From: Microterricola viridarii
Lineage (GTDB): Bacteria; Actinomycetota; Actinomycetes; Actinomycetales; Microbacteriaceae
Length of the DNA: 64,000 nucleotides
Direction: 5' to 3'
Assembly: GCF_001542775.1 (NCBI RefSeq)
Contig: NZ_CP014145.1
Location: 124,001 to 188,000, forward strand
Shown piece after piece: positions 1 through 8,863 of this stretch. Position 1 is the stretch's first letter; each line of letters opens with the position of its first letter. The notes beneath the pieces are model-generated. The model ran no database searches and was not told where the DNA came from. It saw only the letters and a program-made list of their open reading frames with translations. The translations under genes were made by a program, and so were the position numbers.

Positions 1-1362
1 GGTGAGCTCCGCATCGACGGGCGCCGCGTCGCCGTGCTGGTCAGCGAGTTCGGCTTCCTTGGCGGGTCGATCGGCGTCGACGCCGCGGGCAGGCTCATCG
101 CCGCCATCGAGCGGGCGACGAGGGAGCGGCTGCCGCTGCTGGCCGGGCCGGCATCCGGCGGCACCCGGATGCAGGAGGGCACGGCCGCGTTCGTGGCCAT
201 GGTCGGCATCGCCGCGGCGATCGCCGAGCACAAAAGCGCCGGCCTGCCGTACCTCGTCTACCTGCGGCATCCGACCACCGGCGGCGTGATGGCGAGCTGG
301 GGCTCGCTCGGCCACGTGACCGTGGCGGAGCCCGGGGCACTGCTCGGCTTCCTCGGCCCACGCGTCTACGCCGCCCTCTACGGCGAGCCGTTCCCCGACG
401 GGGTGCAGACGGCCGAGAACCTCTACCGCAACGGCGTGATCGACGGCGTGATCGCACCCGCCCAGCTGCCCCGCCTGATCGCCCGGTTGCTCTCGGTGCT
501 CGCGCCACCAGAGGGAACGCACGGCCTCGGGAGCGACAGCGGTCAGCACGACGGGCAGTACGACGGCCCCGCGATCAGCGCCCTGACCTCCATCGCCGCC
601 TCGCGGGCGCGGGCACGCCCCGGCGCGCGCACCGTCCTGCGCCACGCCGCGCGCGACGTCGTGCCGTTGAGCGGCACCGGGCAGGGCGAGGCCAGCGACG
701 GCCTGCTCCTGGCCATCGCCCGTTTCGGCGCCGTGCCCTGCGTCGTCATCGCGCAGGACCGCTACGCCCAGCGCGCGGGGGCTCCGTGGGGCCCGGCCGC
801 ACTGCGGCAGGCCCAGCGCGGCCAGCGGCTCTCGGCCGAGCTCGGTCTGCCGTTGGTGACGATCATCGACACCCCGGGCGCCGCCCTCTCCCGGGAAGCG
901 GAGGAGGGCGGGCTCGCAGGCGAGATCGCGCGCACCCTGGAGAGCCTGGTCGGACACGAGCAGGCCACGGTCGCGGTGCTGCTCGGCGAGGGAACAGGCG
1001 GCGGCGCACTCGCACTGCTGCCAAGCGACGTGACGATCGCCGCCCAGCACGCCTGGCTGGCCCCGCTGCCGCCAGAGGGCGCCAGCGTCATCATGCACGG
1101 CGACACCACGCACGCCTCCGCGATGGCCGAGGCCCAGGGCATCGGGGCGGTGGCGCTGCGCGCAGCCGGGATCGTGGACTGGGTGGTGCCGGAACGCCCG
1201 GATGCCGCGCTGGAGCCCACCGAGTTCAGCCGGAGGATCGGCCGGGTGATCGAGCGACAGCTGCTTGCCCTGGCCGCGGCCACCCCGGCCGAGCGGCTGA
1301 GCCGGCGCCGGGGCCGCTACCGCGCATTGGTGCGGCTGCCCGGGCAGGCGGCAGACTCATGA
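1..1362 (+). CDS. Acyl-CoA carboxylase carboxyltransferase, fused AccD/AccA type (5' truncated)
   Basis: The frame is open from base 1 and ends at TGA 1360-1362, leaving 453 residues; the true start lies outside the window. The first half resembles the beta subunit (AccD): EFGFLGGSIG, then GGTRMQEG at fragment residues 53-60. The second half resembles the alpha subunit (AccA): GEGTGGGALALLPSD at about 330-344. These are crotonase-fold halves that move carboxyl from carboxybiotin to an acyl-CoA, usually acetyl-CoA to give malonyl-CoA. Single-chain beta-alpha fusions are common in actinobacteria. No biotin carboxylase or carrier gene is visible. The exact acyl-CoA cannot be read. A 154-bp gap separates it from the esterase, so co-transcription is uncertain. 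Confidence 0.85.
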   Translation, partial: GELRIDGRRVAVLVSEFGFLGGSIGVDAAGRLIAAIERATRERLPLLAGPASGGTRMQEGTAAFVAMVGIAAAIAEHKSAGLPYLVYLRHPTTGGVMASWGSLGHVTVAEPGALLGFLGPRVYAALYGEPFPDGVQTAENLYRNGVIDGVIAPAQLPRLIARLLSVLAPPEGTHGLGSDSGQHDGQYDGPAISALTSIAASRARARPGARTVLRHAARDVVPLSGTGQGEASDGLLLAIARFGAVPCVVIAQDRYAQRAGAPWGPAALRQAQRGQRLSAELGLPLVTIIDTPGAALSREAEEGGLAGEIARTLESLVGHEQATVAVLLGEGTGGGALALLPSDVTIAAQHAWLAPLPPEGASVIMHGDTTHASAMAEAQGIGAVALRAAGIVDWVVPERPDAALEPTEFSRRIGRVIERQLLALAAATPAERLSRRRGRYRALVRLPGQAADS

Positions 1363-1419
1363 CAGGCCGACGCCGGCGAATGACGACAATACCAACACCA
1401 ACACCAACAGGCACGGCAG

Positions 1420-1497
1420 CACCAGCATGAACGTCAGCACCAATGTGAACGTCAGCACCAGCATGAACGTCAGCACCAGCATGAACGTCAGCACCAG
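1420..1497 (+). repeat. 18-bp tandem repeat, four units plus a partial fifth
   Basis: Four head-to-tail copies of an 18-bp unit (CACCAGCATGAACGTCAG; copy 2 has AATGTG in place of GCATG-type bases) run from 1420 to 1491, followed by CACCAGA. It sits directly before the ribosome binding site of the esterase. Translated in the esterase frame it would give repeats of MNVSTS. A shorter ACCAAC triplet array lies just upstream at about 1391-1408. The unit is a multiple of three, so copy-number change would shift leader length, not the reading frame. Confidence 0.85.
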
Positions 1498-1516
1498 AGA
1501 GAGTGGAGGCCAGCAG

Positions 1517-2482
1517 ATGGCACCGGAGACTGTCAGCGCCCCGCACAACGACGGCCAGGCCCTGCGCGAGCAGCCGGGCATCGAGTTCGCCCCCGGATTG
1601 CTCCTGGACATCGTGCGCCCCGCCGACGACCGATCCCTGCCGGCGATCATCTGGCTGCACGGCGGGGCCTGGCGGATGGGCGACCGCAGCTGGCGGCCCG
1701 ACTTCGCCCGGTACTTCGCCCGTTCCGGCTTCGTCATGATCAGCATCGACTACACGCTCTCCGGCGACGCCGTCTTCCCGCGGCAGCTCCTGGACGTGCG
1801 CGCCGGCATCCGCTGGGTGCGTGAGAACGCGGCAGAGCACGGCATCCTGGCCGACTCCATCGGGCTCTGGGGATCCTCGGCCGGCGGGCACCTCGCCGCG
1901 CTGGCCGGACTGCACGGCGCCGCCGCGGCGATCCTTGGCGAGCCGGAGGGCACGGCCAGCGCCGCGGTGCAGGCGGTCATGGACGGCTACGGCGCCGGCG
2001 ACCTGCTCGCGCCCGACCAGGACAACCCGCCGACGGCCGGCCTGCTTGGCGGCTCGCCCGTCGAGCGGCGCGAGCTGGCAATCCTCGCAAGCCCGGCACG
2101 CACCGAGGTGTCGAGCGCCCCGCCGTTCCTCATCATGCACGGCGCCGCAGACGACCTGGTGCCAGCCAGCCAGAGCATCGCGCTCTACGAGGCGCTCGCC
2201 GCTGGCGGGCGCGACGCCACCCTGTACCTGATCGACGGCTTCGGCCACGGCTTCCTCAACCCGGCCGGCCTCGACGAGGTGGCACCCGGCCCCCGTCTGG
2301 ACTCCGGCCGGCTCGAGGCCGACCCCTCGGCCACCGCCGAGCTGCGCAGCACGGGCGGCCGGGCCTGGCCGGCTTCGGCCTCGTTCGCGGTCATCGAGCG
2401 CTTCTTCCGCGAGAACCTCGGCGGCGCCGCCACCACCATGAACACGACCACCACGAACACGACCACCGCGGATGAGGCATGA
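1517..2482 (+). CDS. Alpha/beta hydrolase (acetylesterase/BD-FAE type)
   Basis: A 321-residue serine esterase with the oxyanion motif HGGAW at about residues 48-52 and the nucleophile elbow GSSAGG with Ser121. Likely acid and base are the Asp of GAADDLVP and the His of GFGHGF. There is no signal peptide, so it should act in the cytoplasm. I chose ATG 1517 because GGAGG (1505-1509) sits 7 bases upstream; an earlier in-frame ATG at 1427 starts inside the tandem repeat and lacks a site. The end is Thr/Asn-rich and repetitive (2437-2475). It overlaps the rhamnosidase by ATGA, so the two are translationally coupled. Likely it removes acyl groups from a plant glycoside; hydrolysis of a flavonol depside is another possibility. 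The substrate is inferred. Confidence 0.85.
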   Translation: MAPETVSAPHNDGQALREQPGIEFAPGLLLDIVRPADDRSLPAIIWLHGGAWRMGDRSWRPDFARYFARSGFVMISIDYTLSGDAVFPRQLLDVRAGIRWVRENAAEHGILADSIGLWGSSAGGHLAALAGLHGAAAAILGEPEGTASAAVQAVMDGYGAGDLLAPDQDNPPTAGLLGGSPVERRELAILASPARTEVSSAPPFLIMHGAADDLVPASQSIALYEALAAGGRDATLYLIDGFGHGFLNPAGLDEVAPGPRLDSGRLEADPSATAELRSTGGRAWPASASFAVIERFFRENLGGAATTMNTTTTNTTTADEA

Positions 2483-4896
2483 GCACGGTGAGCAGCGCGG
2501 ATGCCCTGACCGCCGCCCTGGCATCCGCGCAGTGGATCTCGCCGTACGAGCCCGTGCCGCACCCGGCCGGGCAACGGCCGGCCCACGAGCTGGCGGGCCG
2601 TTTCCACTGGGACGGCGCTGCCACACACCGGGCAGAGGGCGCCGAGACCGGCGCCGAAGCCGTGGTCTACGCGACCGCGCACGGCATCTACGAGCTCTTC
2701 GTCAATGGCGTCCGCGTCGGCGACGAGGAGCTCTCGCCCGGCTTCAGTTCTTACCGCAGCCGGCTCCAGGTGCAGCGCTGGGAGATCACGGCGCTGCTGC
2801 AGCCCGGTGAGAACACCATCAGCGCGCTGCTCTCCGACGGCTGGTTCCGCGGCCGGCACGGCTTCGTGCGGCGCGCGGACGGCTTCGGAACCGCCACGGC
2901 GTTCCTCGCCGCGGTGCTGCTGGAGCCGAGCGCTGGCGCCGCCCGACCGCTGCTGGTGACCGGCGACGACTGGGAGTCCCGCCCGAGCCACATCACCCGC
3001 GCCGACCTGATGGACGGGCAGGCCGTCGACCTGCGCCTGGAGGGGCTGGCGGCACAGGGCCAGCCGCACAGCGCGGTGCTCTCGACCGACCCGCTCTGCG
3101 CCGACCGCACCCGGCTCGTCCCGGCCGGGGCCCCGGCGGTGCGCCGCATCCAGGAGCTGCGCCCGGCACGGATCAGCACGCCGGGCGAGGGCATCACCGT
3201 CGTCGACTTCGGGCAGAACATCAACGGCTGGGTGCGCCTGCACGAGCTCGGCCCGGCCGGCACCCGCACGGTGCTCCGCCACGGCGAGGCCCTGGACGAC
3301 GCCGGCCTGCTGCTCGTGGAGAACATCCAGGCCTTCGACTTCGCCACCCGCGCGGTGCTGCCGGCCGGTCAGGTCGACGAGGTCATTTCGGCCGGCCGGG
3401 CCGGTGACACCTTCGAGCCCCGGCACACGACCCACGGATTCCGCTACGTGCAGATCGAGGGGGCCGCCGGACCGATCGGCGCCGACGACATCCTGGCCGT
3501 CGTCGTGCACAGCGAGCTGGCGCGCACGGGATCGTTCGCCGCCAGCGACCCGCTGCTGAACGCCCTGCACGACGTCGTCGACTGGAGCTTCCGCGGCAAC
3601 GCCTGCGCGGTGCCGACCGACTGCCCGCAGCGGGAGCGCTCCGGGTTCACCGGCGACTGGCAGGTCTTCGCCGACACCGCCGCCCTGCTCTACGACGTCG
3701 CAGCGTTCAGCGAGAGCTGGTCGAGTGACCTGGCCGCCGACCAGTGGGCCGACGGCCGGGTGCCGACTGTGGTGCCCAATCCGGCCGGCAACGGGCCGTC
3801 CGGCAGCGCCTTCGAGGACATGGCCGCCGGCTCGGCCGGGTGGGGGGATGCCGCGGTGCTCGTGCCGTGGTCGATGTGGCGCGCCTACGGCGACCGGGCC
3901 GCACTCGCGTGCGCGCTGCCGTCGATGCGGGCCTGGGTCGACTACGCCGCCCGCTCGGCCGCCGCCGGCCGGCATCCGGAGCGGGCCGCAGCACGGCCAC
4001 TCGAGCAGCCGCACGAGCGCTACCTCTGGGACACCGGCTTCCACTTCGGCGAGTGGCTGGAGCCAGACACCCCGCCGGCGCCGGACCCCACCGTCGACCA
4101 CGGCATCGTCGCGACCGCGTTCCTGCATCGATCGGCCAAGACCCTCGCACTGGCGGAGGCCGCCGTCGGCCGGCCGGCCAGCGCCGAGCGCTACGGAGAG
4201 CTTGCCGCGAACGTGCGCGCGGCCTGGTGCGCCGAGTACCTGGCCGCGGACAACACCCTCAGCGAGGAGGCGCAGGGCCACTATGTGCGCGCGCTCGCCT
4301 TCGGCCTCGTGCCAGAGGATCGCCGGCAGCCCGTCGCTGACCGGCTGGCCGCCCTGATCCGCCAGAACGGCACCCGGCTCGGCACCGGATTCCTCGCGAC
4401 CGGCCTGCTGCTGCCCACCCTGGCGGATGCCGGCCACCTCGATCTCGCCTACGAGCTGCTCTTCGCCCGCGACATCCCGTCCTGGCTCGGCATGATCGAC
4501 CAGGGGGCCACCACGATGTGGGAGTGGTGGGACGGCGTGACCCCGAGCGGGGTGCGCGGTTCCCTCAATCACTACAGCAAGGGGGCCGTCGCCTCTTTCC
4601 TCTACACGCACGTCGCCGGCATCCGCCTGGCCGAGAGCCCTGAGCCGGGCGCGGAGGCGTACGGCGCCGTCGTCATCGCCCCACAGCCGGGCGGCGGCCT
4701 GAGCGCGGCCGCGGCGAGCGTGCAGACCCGGCGCGGTACCGTGGGCGCCGAGTGGCAGATCGAGGGCGGCTCGTTCCGGCTCACCGCGACGATCCCCGCC
4801 GGCGTCACCGCCGAGATCCGGCTGCCGGACGGCTCGCGCGTGAGCGGGGTCGGCGCAGGCACCCACAGCTACTCCGTCGCGGCCGCCGCTTTGTGA
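2479..4896 (+). CDS. Alpha-L-rhamnosidase, GH78 (first copy)
   Basis: An 805-residue inverting glycosidase that releases terminal alpha-L-rhamnose. The GH78 signature PTDCPQRERSGFTGDW is present, giving Asp381, Glu386 and Asp393, which match in spacing the acidic residues of the family's active site. An N-terminal beta-rich region with WFRGRHG-type features precedes the (alpha/alpha)6 barrel, and a C-terminal beta domain ends the chain. No signal peptide is seen, so the substrate must be imported. It starts at ATG 2479 inside the stop of the esterase. It ends before a strong bidirectional hairpin and converges on the quercetinase-like gene. The substrate class (flavonoid, saponin or pectin rhamnoside) is not settled by sequence. 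Confidence 0.93.
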   Translation: MSTVSSADALTAALASAQWISPYEPVPHPAGQRPAHELAGRFHWDGAATHRAEGAETGAEAVVYATAHGIYELFVNGVRVGDEELSPGFSSYRSRLQVQRWEITALLQPGENTISALLSDGWFRGRHGFVRRADGFGTATAFLAAVLLEPSAGAARPLLVTGDDWESRPSHITRADLMDGQAVDLRLEGLAAQGQPHSAVLSTDPLCADRTRLVPAGAPAVRRIQELRPARISTPGEGITVVDFGQNINGWVRLHELGPAGTRTVLRHGEALDDAGLLLVENIQAFDFATRAVLPAGQVDEVISAGRAGDTFEPRHTTHGFRYVQIEGAAGPIGADDILAVVVHSELARTGSFAASDPLLNALHDVVDWSFRGNACAVPTDCPQRERSGFTGDWQVFADTAALLYDVAAFSESWSSDLAADQWADGRVPTVVPNPAGNGPSGSAFEDMAAGSAGWGDAAVLVPWSMWRAYGDRAALACALPSMRAWVDYAARSAAAGRHPERAAARPLEQPHERYLWDTGFHFGEWLEPDTPPAPDPTVDHGIVATAFLHRSAKTLALAEAAVGRPASAERYGELAANVRAAWCAEYLAADNTLSEEAQGHYVRALAFGLVPEDRRQPVADRLAALIRQNGTRLGTGFLATGLLLPTLADAGHLDLAYELLFARDIPSWLGMIDQGATTMWEWWDGVTPSGVRGSLNHYSKGAVASFLYTHVAGIRLAESPEPGAEAYGAVVIAPQPGGGLSAAAASVQTRRGTVGAEWQIEGGSFRLTATIPAGVTAEIRLPDGSRVSGVGAGTHSYSVAAAAL

Positions 4897-4900
4897 CCAA

Positions 4901-4939
4901 CGACGAACGCCGCTGCGGATTCCGCAGCGGCGTTCGTCG
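4901..4939. terminator. Bidirectional terminator between rhamnosidase and cupin genes
   Basis: A perfect 19-bp inverted repeat (4901-4919 and 4921-4939) with CGACGAACGCCG at its base lies between two convergent genes, 4 bases after the rhamnosidase stop. It can fold on both strands. There is no U-tract on the plus strand, which is usual for GC-rich actinobacteria. Confidence 0.85.
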
Positions 4940-4968
4940 CTGTCGGCCGGCCCGGAGCCGGCAGGGGC

Positions 4969-6051
4969 CTAGATGTCGAGCCCGGCGACTCGCTCCGGCG
5001 GCGGCCCGACGACGACCAGGTCGAGCTCGGCCTGGGCGCGGCCGAAGCCGGGGCCGATGAAGCCGGGCACGCCGCCCTCCGTGTAGATCGACTCCTCGGT
5101 GGGGCTGAAGACGTACTCGAAGAACGGCTCGAAGATCGAGGGGGCGAGCACGCCGACCATCCGCGCGTAGGCGGTTTCGTAGGCGTAGGAGTGGATCGTG
5201 CCCGCCGGCGCGTGCACGAAGTCGCCCTTGCTGAGCAGCACCTCCCGCCCGTTCACGTGCAGGCGCACGCGGCCGTCGAGGCAGATGAAGTTCTCGGTGT
5301 GCTCCCGGTGGAAGTGCAGCGGGATGTAGCCGGAGCGGGCACCGCTGGACTCCACCGCGAAGTAGCGCCCGCCGGTGTTCGCCCCGCGGGACATGTAGCT
5401 GTGCATCTCGTCGGCGCCGAGGTAGCGCTCGCCCTCGCCGGCACTCAGGAAGAACGCCTCCTCCTCGCGCGGCAGGCCGGCGTGGCGGGAGCCGGCTGCC
5501 GGCTGGCGGGCTGCGTCGAAGAGCGGCGCCGCGGTGACGTCGACGCCGAACTCCTCGCCGACGGCGCGGAACTCGTCGAGCGAGACGAGCCGCTCGGCCC
5601 TGGCCGGGCGCACGTGCGAGGCCGTCGGAGTGCCGAGGCGGCTGAGCAGCTCGAGCGAGTGCCCGGGCGAGGACCAGAGCAGCAGCCGGTTCTCGCCGGC
5701 GAGCATCCGGTAGGCGAAGGGCGTGCCGGCCGGGATGACGACCTCGTCGCCGGGGGAGAGCACGCTCGTCTCGGAGCCGAGCCAGACCTGCACGAGGCCG
5801 TCGAAGACGATGACGGTGCGGTGCTCCGCGGCATCCGTGGTCGCGGGCAGCTCTGCCCCGCGCCCGCCGGAGAGGTAGGCGGCACCGAACAGGTCGCCGG
5901 TGTCGACGGGGCGAGCGATCACCGTGAGCAGCTGCCCGTTGAGCAGGAACCGCTCGCCGTGCCCTGCGGCCATGACGTACGGCAGCTGCGCCCCGGGGAG
6001 CGCGTTCGCGATCGGGACGTGTGCGCCGGGCTCGAGCAGGGTGGATGCCAT
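4969..6051 (-). CDS. Quercetin 2,3-dioxygenase-like bicupin
   Basis: A 360-residue protein with two cupin domains, resembling Bacillus YxaG/QdoI in order and motifs. Such enzymes open ring C of flavonols with O2, giving a depside and CO. The C-terminal cupin keeps the full 3His-1Glu metal set: His246, His248, Glu253 and His287 (LHFHREHTEN and AGTIHSY), followed by MVGVLAPSIFEPFF, close to the family's end motif. The N-terminal cupin has lost its ligands: the HxH region reads ATTDAAEHR and the last His position is Phe112 in GTPFAYR. AGGAG lies 7 bases before ATG 6051. It is downstream of and co-directional with the IclR gene. Another oxygenase substrate is possible, but a flavonol is the best guess. 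Confidence 0.82.
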   Translation of the reverse strand: MASTLLEPGAHVPIANALPGAQLPYVMAAGHGERFLLNGQLLTVIARPVDTGDLFGAAYLSGGRGAELPATTDAAEHRTVIVFDGLVQVWLGSETSVLSPGDEVVIPAGTPFAYRMLAGENRLLLWSSPGHSLELLSRLGTPTASHVRPARAERLVSLDEFRAVGEEFGVDVTAAPLFDAARQPAAGSRHAGLPREEEAFFLSAGEGERYLGADEMHSYMSRGANTGGRYFAVESSGARSGYIPLHFHREHTENFICLDGRVRLHVNGREVLLSKGDFVHAPAGTIHSYAYETAYARMVGVLAPSIFEPFFEYVFSPTEESIYTEGGVPGFIGPGFGRAQAELDLVVVGPPPERVAGLDI

Positions 6052-6142
6052 CGGTGTCTCCTCATTGAGTCGTGTGTGCGCCCCCAGCAGAGAGGGCAGC
6101 AGCCTTCATTGTTCCCGAGCCGGGCTCGCACTCGGCAGCGCA

Positions 6143-6159
6143 CTTCCACTGATTGGAAG
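6143..6159. promoter_or_regulatory. Candidate IclR operator before the cupin gene
   Basis: The palindrome CTTCCA-N5-TGGAAG lies 92 bases upstream of the cupin start. Read on the minus strand its core is TCCAATCAGTGGAA, which matches the palindrome at 7056-7069 in 13 of 14 bases. IclR-family operators are commonly short inverted repeats of this kind. Binding is inferred. Confidence 0.6.
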
Positions 6160-6171
6160 GCGGGGGTGGGC

Positions 6172-7023
6172 TCAGCGGCCCTCGCGGTCCGGCTGCGAGC
6201 GGATGCCGTCGATGCCGGGCGGGTGGTAGCCGAGCGCGCGGGAGATCGACCGAGCCGTCGCACGCAGCGCGGGCAGCGCCACCTCCGGGGTGAACGCCCC
6301 GTCCGGGGCCAGGATCGACACCGCCGCGGCCACCGCGCGATTGGCGCCGAACACCGGCGCCGCCAATGAGATGGTGTGCGAGGGCTGGGTGCGCCGCACG
6401 ACGGAGTAGCCGAGGCGGGCGACGTCCTTCAACTCGAGGCGCAGCGACTCGATGGAGCCGAGATCCTCGACCCGGAAGTCCTGGTCGAGCGGGAGGGCGA
6501 GGGTCTCCTCGCGCGAGGGCGCCGGCTGAGCGGCCAGCAGCACGCGGCCGACCGCGGTGCTCCGCAGCGGCAGCCGGCCGCCCAGTCGGTAGGCCACTGC
6601 TGGCGCGCGTCGCGAGGAGAGCCGCTCGATCAGGATCGCCTCCCGCCCGTCCAGCACAGCCAACAGCACATGGTGGCGGCTCACCTCGTAGAGGTCCTCC
6701 AGGAAGGGCAGCGCAATCTCGCGCACGCCGTGCCCGCGCGGCGCGAGTGAGGCCACCTCCCAGAGTCGGACGCCGACCACGAACTCGCCGCTCGGCAGCC
6801 GTTCGAGGGCGCCCCACTTGAGCAGGCCCTGGGCCAGCCTGAGCGTCGAGGAGAGCGGGATGCCGGAGAGCGCCGAGAGCTCGCCGAGGCTGAGCTCGCG
6901 CCGGCCATCGCTGAAACAGTTCAGCAGCGAGAGGGTTCGATCGATCACGGGCTCACCGCGGGGCGGGCGTTTGCCGCGGGCGGGGGCAGGGCCGGGTGGC
7001 TGCACTTCGGCGGGCATGTCCAT
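6172..7023 (-). CDS. IclR-family transcriptional regulator
   Basis: A 283-residue regulator with an N-terminal winged helix-turn-helix at about residues 44-84 (LSLGELSALSGIPLSSTLR...) and a C-terminal IclR effector domain ending in ARSISRALGYHPPG. The first 25 residues are Pro-rich and likely disordered. ATG 7023 fits the domain start. The gene sits between the quercetinase-like gene and the divergent ABC importer, and matching palindromes occur on both sides, so it probably controls this sugar/flavonoid locus in response to an aromatic or sugar ligand. Ligand, and whether it activates or represses, are unknown. Confidence 0.92.
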   Translation of the reverse strand: MDMPAEVQPPGPAPARGKRPPRGEPVIDRTLSLLNCFSDGRRELSLGELSALSGIPLSSTLRLAQGLLKWGALERLPSGEFVVGVRLWEVASLAPRGHGVREIALPFLEDLYEVSRHHVLLAVLDGREAILIERLSSRRAPAVAYRLGGRLPLRSTAVGRVLLAAQPAPSREETLALPLDQDFRVEDLGSIESLRLELKDVARLGYSVVRRTQPSHTISLAAPVFGANRAVAAAVSILAPDGAFTPEVALPALRATARSISRALGYHPPGIDGIRSQPDREGR

Positions 7024-7055
7024 GTCGCTGATCCTGACTGAACCGGCCCGATATG

Positions 7056-7069
7056 TCCAATCAATGGAA
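7056..7069. promoter_or_regulatory. Candidate IclR operator in the regulator/importer divergent region
   Basis: TCCAATCAATGGAA, an inverted repeat TCCA-N5-TGGA, lies 33 bases upstream of the IclR start and about 157 bases upstream of the lipoprotein start. It shares 13 of 14 bases with the site at 6143-6159 (opposite strand). The pair of sites is the main evidence that cupin, regulator and importer form one regulon. Confidence 0.6.
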
Positions 7070-7226
7070 TTGTCTTGGATTCGGGGTCGGGGTTCGACGC
7101 ACAGTAGGCCGAGCGATGGCGCTCCGGCGCCCGCTGAAACGTCTCACAGCACCAATGCCAATGCAGGCATTAGAAGCACACCAACAAGCAGTCAGTGCAA
7201 TCAATCAGCGTAGATGGAGGCCGAAC

Positions 7227-8792
7227 GTGAACAAATCAACTTTCGACTGGGTGCGACGGGCGGCGGCTGTCGCCGTCACGGGAACACTCGTCGTTGCCCT
7301 CGCCGGGTGCAGCGCAGCGGGTGGGGCCGGCACTGCCGCCAGCTCCAGCACGCTGACGATCGCACAAGAGGCAGACATGGCGCCGAGCGGCTTCGATCCG
7401 CTCGCCTACTCGGCCGGTCAGCGACAGATGATGTCTGCCGCGTACAACTCGCTGCTCAGCCTCCAGCCGGATGGCACGGTCGGCGCCGGCCTGGCATCCG
7501 AATGGGAGTTCAATGAGGATGGCACCGTTCTGACGCTGACGTTGGCGGACGGTGTGACCTTCAGCGACGGCAGCAAGCTCAGCGCCGCCCTCGTCCTGGC
7601 GAACCTCGAACGCCGCTCCGATCCCGCGCTCGTGGCCTACAGCGGCTTCGCGCCGGGCGGCGACGCCGAGATGCTCTCCGTCGAGGCCCCGGATGCCTCG
7701 ACGGTCGTCATCACCTTTGCCGCACCCCAGTTCGCCGTCGTGCAGTCGCTGGCCAACGTGGCGGGAATGATCGTCGGTCAGACCGCGATCGACGATGCAA
7801 CGCTGCTGAAGAAGGCGCCCATCGGGTCCGGACCCTACGTGCTCGACACCGCGAAGACGGTGAAGGCCAGCACCTACACGTTCGTGCGCAACGACGCCAG
7901 CACCGAGGCAGCAGACTACCCCTTCGACACCGTGGTGTTCCGCCCGATCAACGACCCGCAGGCACGGGCGAATGCCCTGATCTCCGGTCAGGTGGATGCC
8001 GGCGTCATGAAGTCCTCGACGGTGGAGCTGCTGGAGTCCAAGAAGATGGGCGTCTCCCAGATCGGTGGAACCACCGTCTCGCTGATCCAGTTCGACAAGA
8101 CCGGCACCTCCGTTCCCGAGATGGCCGATGAGCGCGTGCGTCAGGCCATACAGCTCTCCATCGACCGCGACCGCCTCGTCGAGCTGCTGCACGTCGGTGA
8201 CACCCCGCAGCGCAACGCCCTGCCGTCCGCCTCCGCCGGGTGGTCGGAAGAGGTCGACGCGGCCTGGCAGCGCGATGTGCCGAAGGCGAAGGCGCTCCTG
8301 GCCGAGGCAGGCTACCCCAACGGGTTCTCCTTCGAGATGCTCTCCAGCCCCGACAGCCAGGCGGACCTCGAACTCATTCAGAAGGATCTGGCCGAGGCCG
8401 GCATCGTGATGAACGTGCGCCCGGCGGCATCCACGCAGGAGGCCTTCGACGCGGTCAAGACCACGGCCATGGGATACATCCCGCTGGACTGGTCGAACAC
8501 CGTCGGCCTGATGTACGGAGTGCTCTTCGGATTCGCCAACACGCAGGGCGGCGACGACGAGCAGCTGCGCGCGGCAACGGGGGCACTCGCCGGCGCCCAG
8601 ACCGACGACGGCCGTGACGAGGCGCTGCAGGCGCTCAACGCGCGCCTGGTCGAGTCCGGCTGGCTCTACCCGCTCTACGAGCCACTGCTGAACATCGGCT
8701 ACAACCCGACGAAGCTGAACCCGGTGACCTTCGCCGGAACCGACAGCATCCCGCTGCTCTCCTCGTTCACCCCGGTGGAAACAGCCAAGTAG
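7227..8792 (+). CDS. ABC importer substrate-binding lipoprotein (family 5, Dpp/Opp type)
   Basis: A 521-residue lipoprotein. The signal peptide has WVRR, a hydrophobic core and the lipobox LAGC with Cys28. The mature part is a peptide/nickel/oligosaccharide-binding family 5 protein (LTIAQEADMAPSGFDPLAYS near the N-terminus, VRQAIQLSIDRDRLVELLHVGD in the second lobe). I chose GTG 7227 because GGAGG (7216-7220) is 6 bases upstream and the signal peptide then starts correctly; the frame is open back to 7053 but adds an implausible leader. Family 5 proteins also bind oligosaccharides, and the downstream glycosidases favour a glycoside ligand over a peptide. A hairpin follows it, which may raise its level over the membrane components. 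Confidence 0.92.
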   Translation: MNKSTFDWVRRAAAVAVTGTLVVALAGCSAAGGAGTAASSSTLTIAQEADMAPSGFDPLAYSAGQRQMMSAAYNSLLSLQPDGTVGAGLASEWEFNEDGTVLTLTLADGVTFSDGSKLSAALVLANLERRSDPALVAYSGFAPGGDAEMLSVEAPDASTVVITFAAPQFAVVQSLANVAGMIVGQTAIDDATLLKKAPIGSGPYVLDTAKTVKASTYTFVRNDASTEAADYPFDTVVFRPINDPQARANALISGQVDAGVMKSSTVELLESKKMGVSQIGGTTVSLIQFDKTGTSVPEMADERVRQAIQLSIDRDRLVELLHVGDTPQRNALPSASAGWSEEVDAAWQRDVPKAKALLAEAGYPNGFSFEMLSSPDSQADLELIQKDLAEAGIVMNVRPAASTQEAFDAVKTTAMGYIPLDWSNTVGLMYGVLFGFANTQGGDDEQLRAATGALAGAQTDDGRDEALQALNARLVESGWLYPLYEPLLNIGYNPTKLNPVTFAGTDSIPLLSSFTPVETAK

Positions 8793-8799
8793 TTCGACG

Positions 8800-8829
8800 G
8801 GGGTGGCGGCCGGCAACAGCCGCCACCCC
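8800..8829 (+). terminator. Intra-operon hairpin after the binding-protein gene
   Basis: An 11-bp perfect stem (8800-8810 with 8819-8829, loop of 8) starts 8 bases after the lipoprotein stop and precedes the permease by about 34 bases. Such hairpins often stabilise the binding-protein mRNA or partly terminate, so that the binding protein exceeds the membrane subunits. Confidence 0.6.
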
Positions 8830-8863
8830 TCGCACCAACCCACGACCACGCCCTGGAGGCGCC

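Noticed and set aside
1427..1516. Upstream ATG for the esterase inside the tandem repeat
   Set aside because: No ribosome site precedes it, and the conserved esterase starts after GGAGG at 1505-1509.
2185..4866. 893-codon minus-strand frame opposite the first rhamnosidase
   Set aside because: Long antisense frames are expected at this GC content; the plus strand carries a full GH78 signature.
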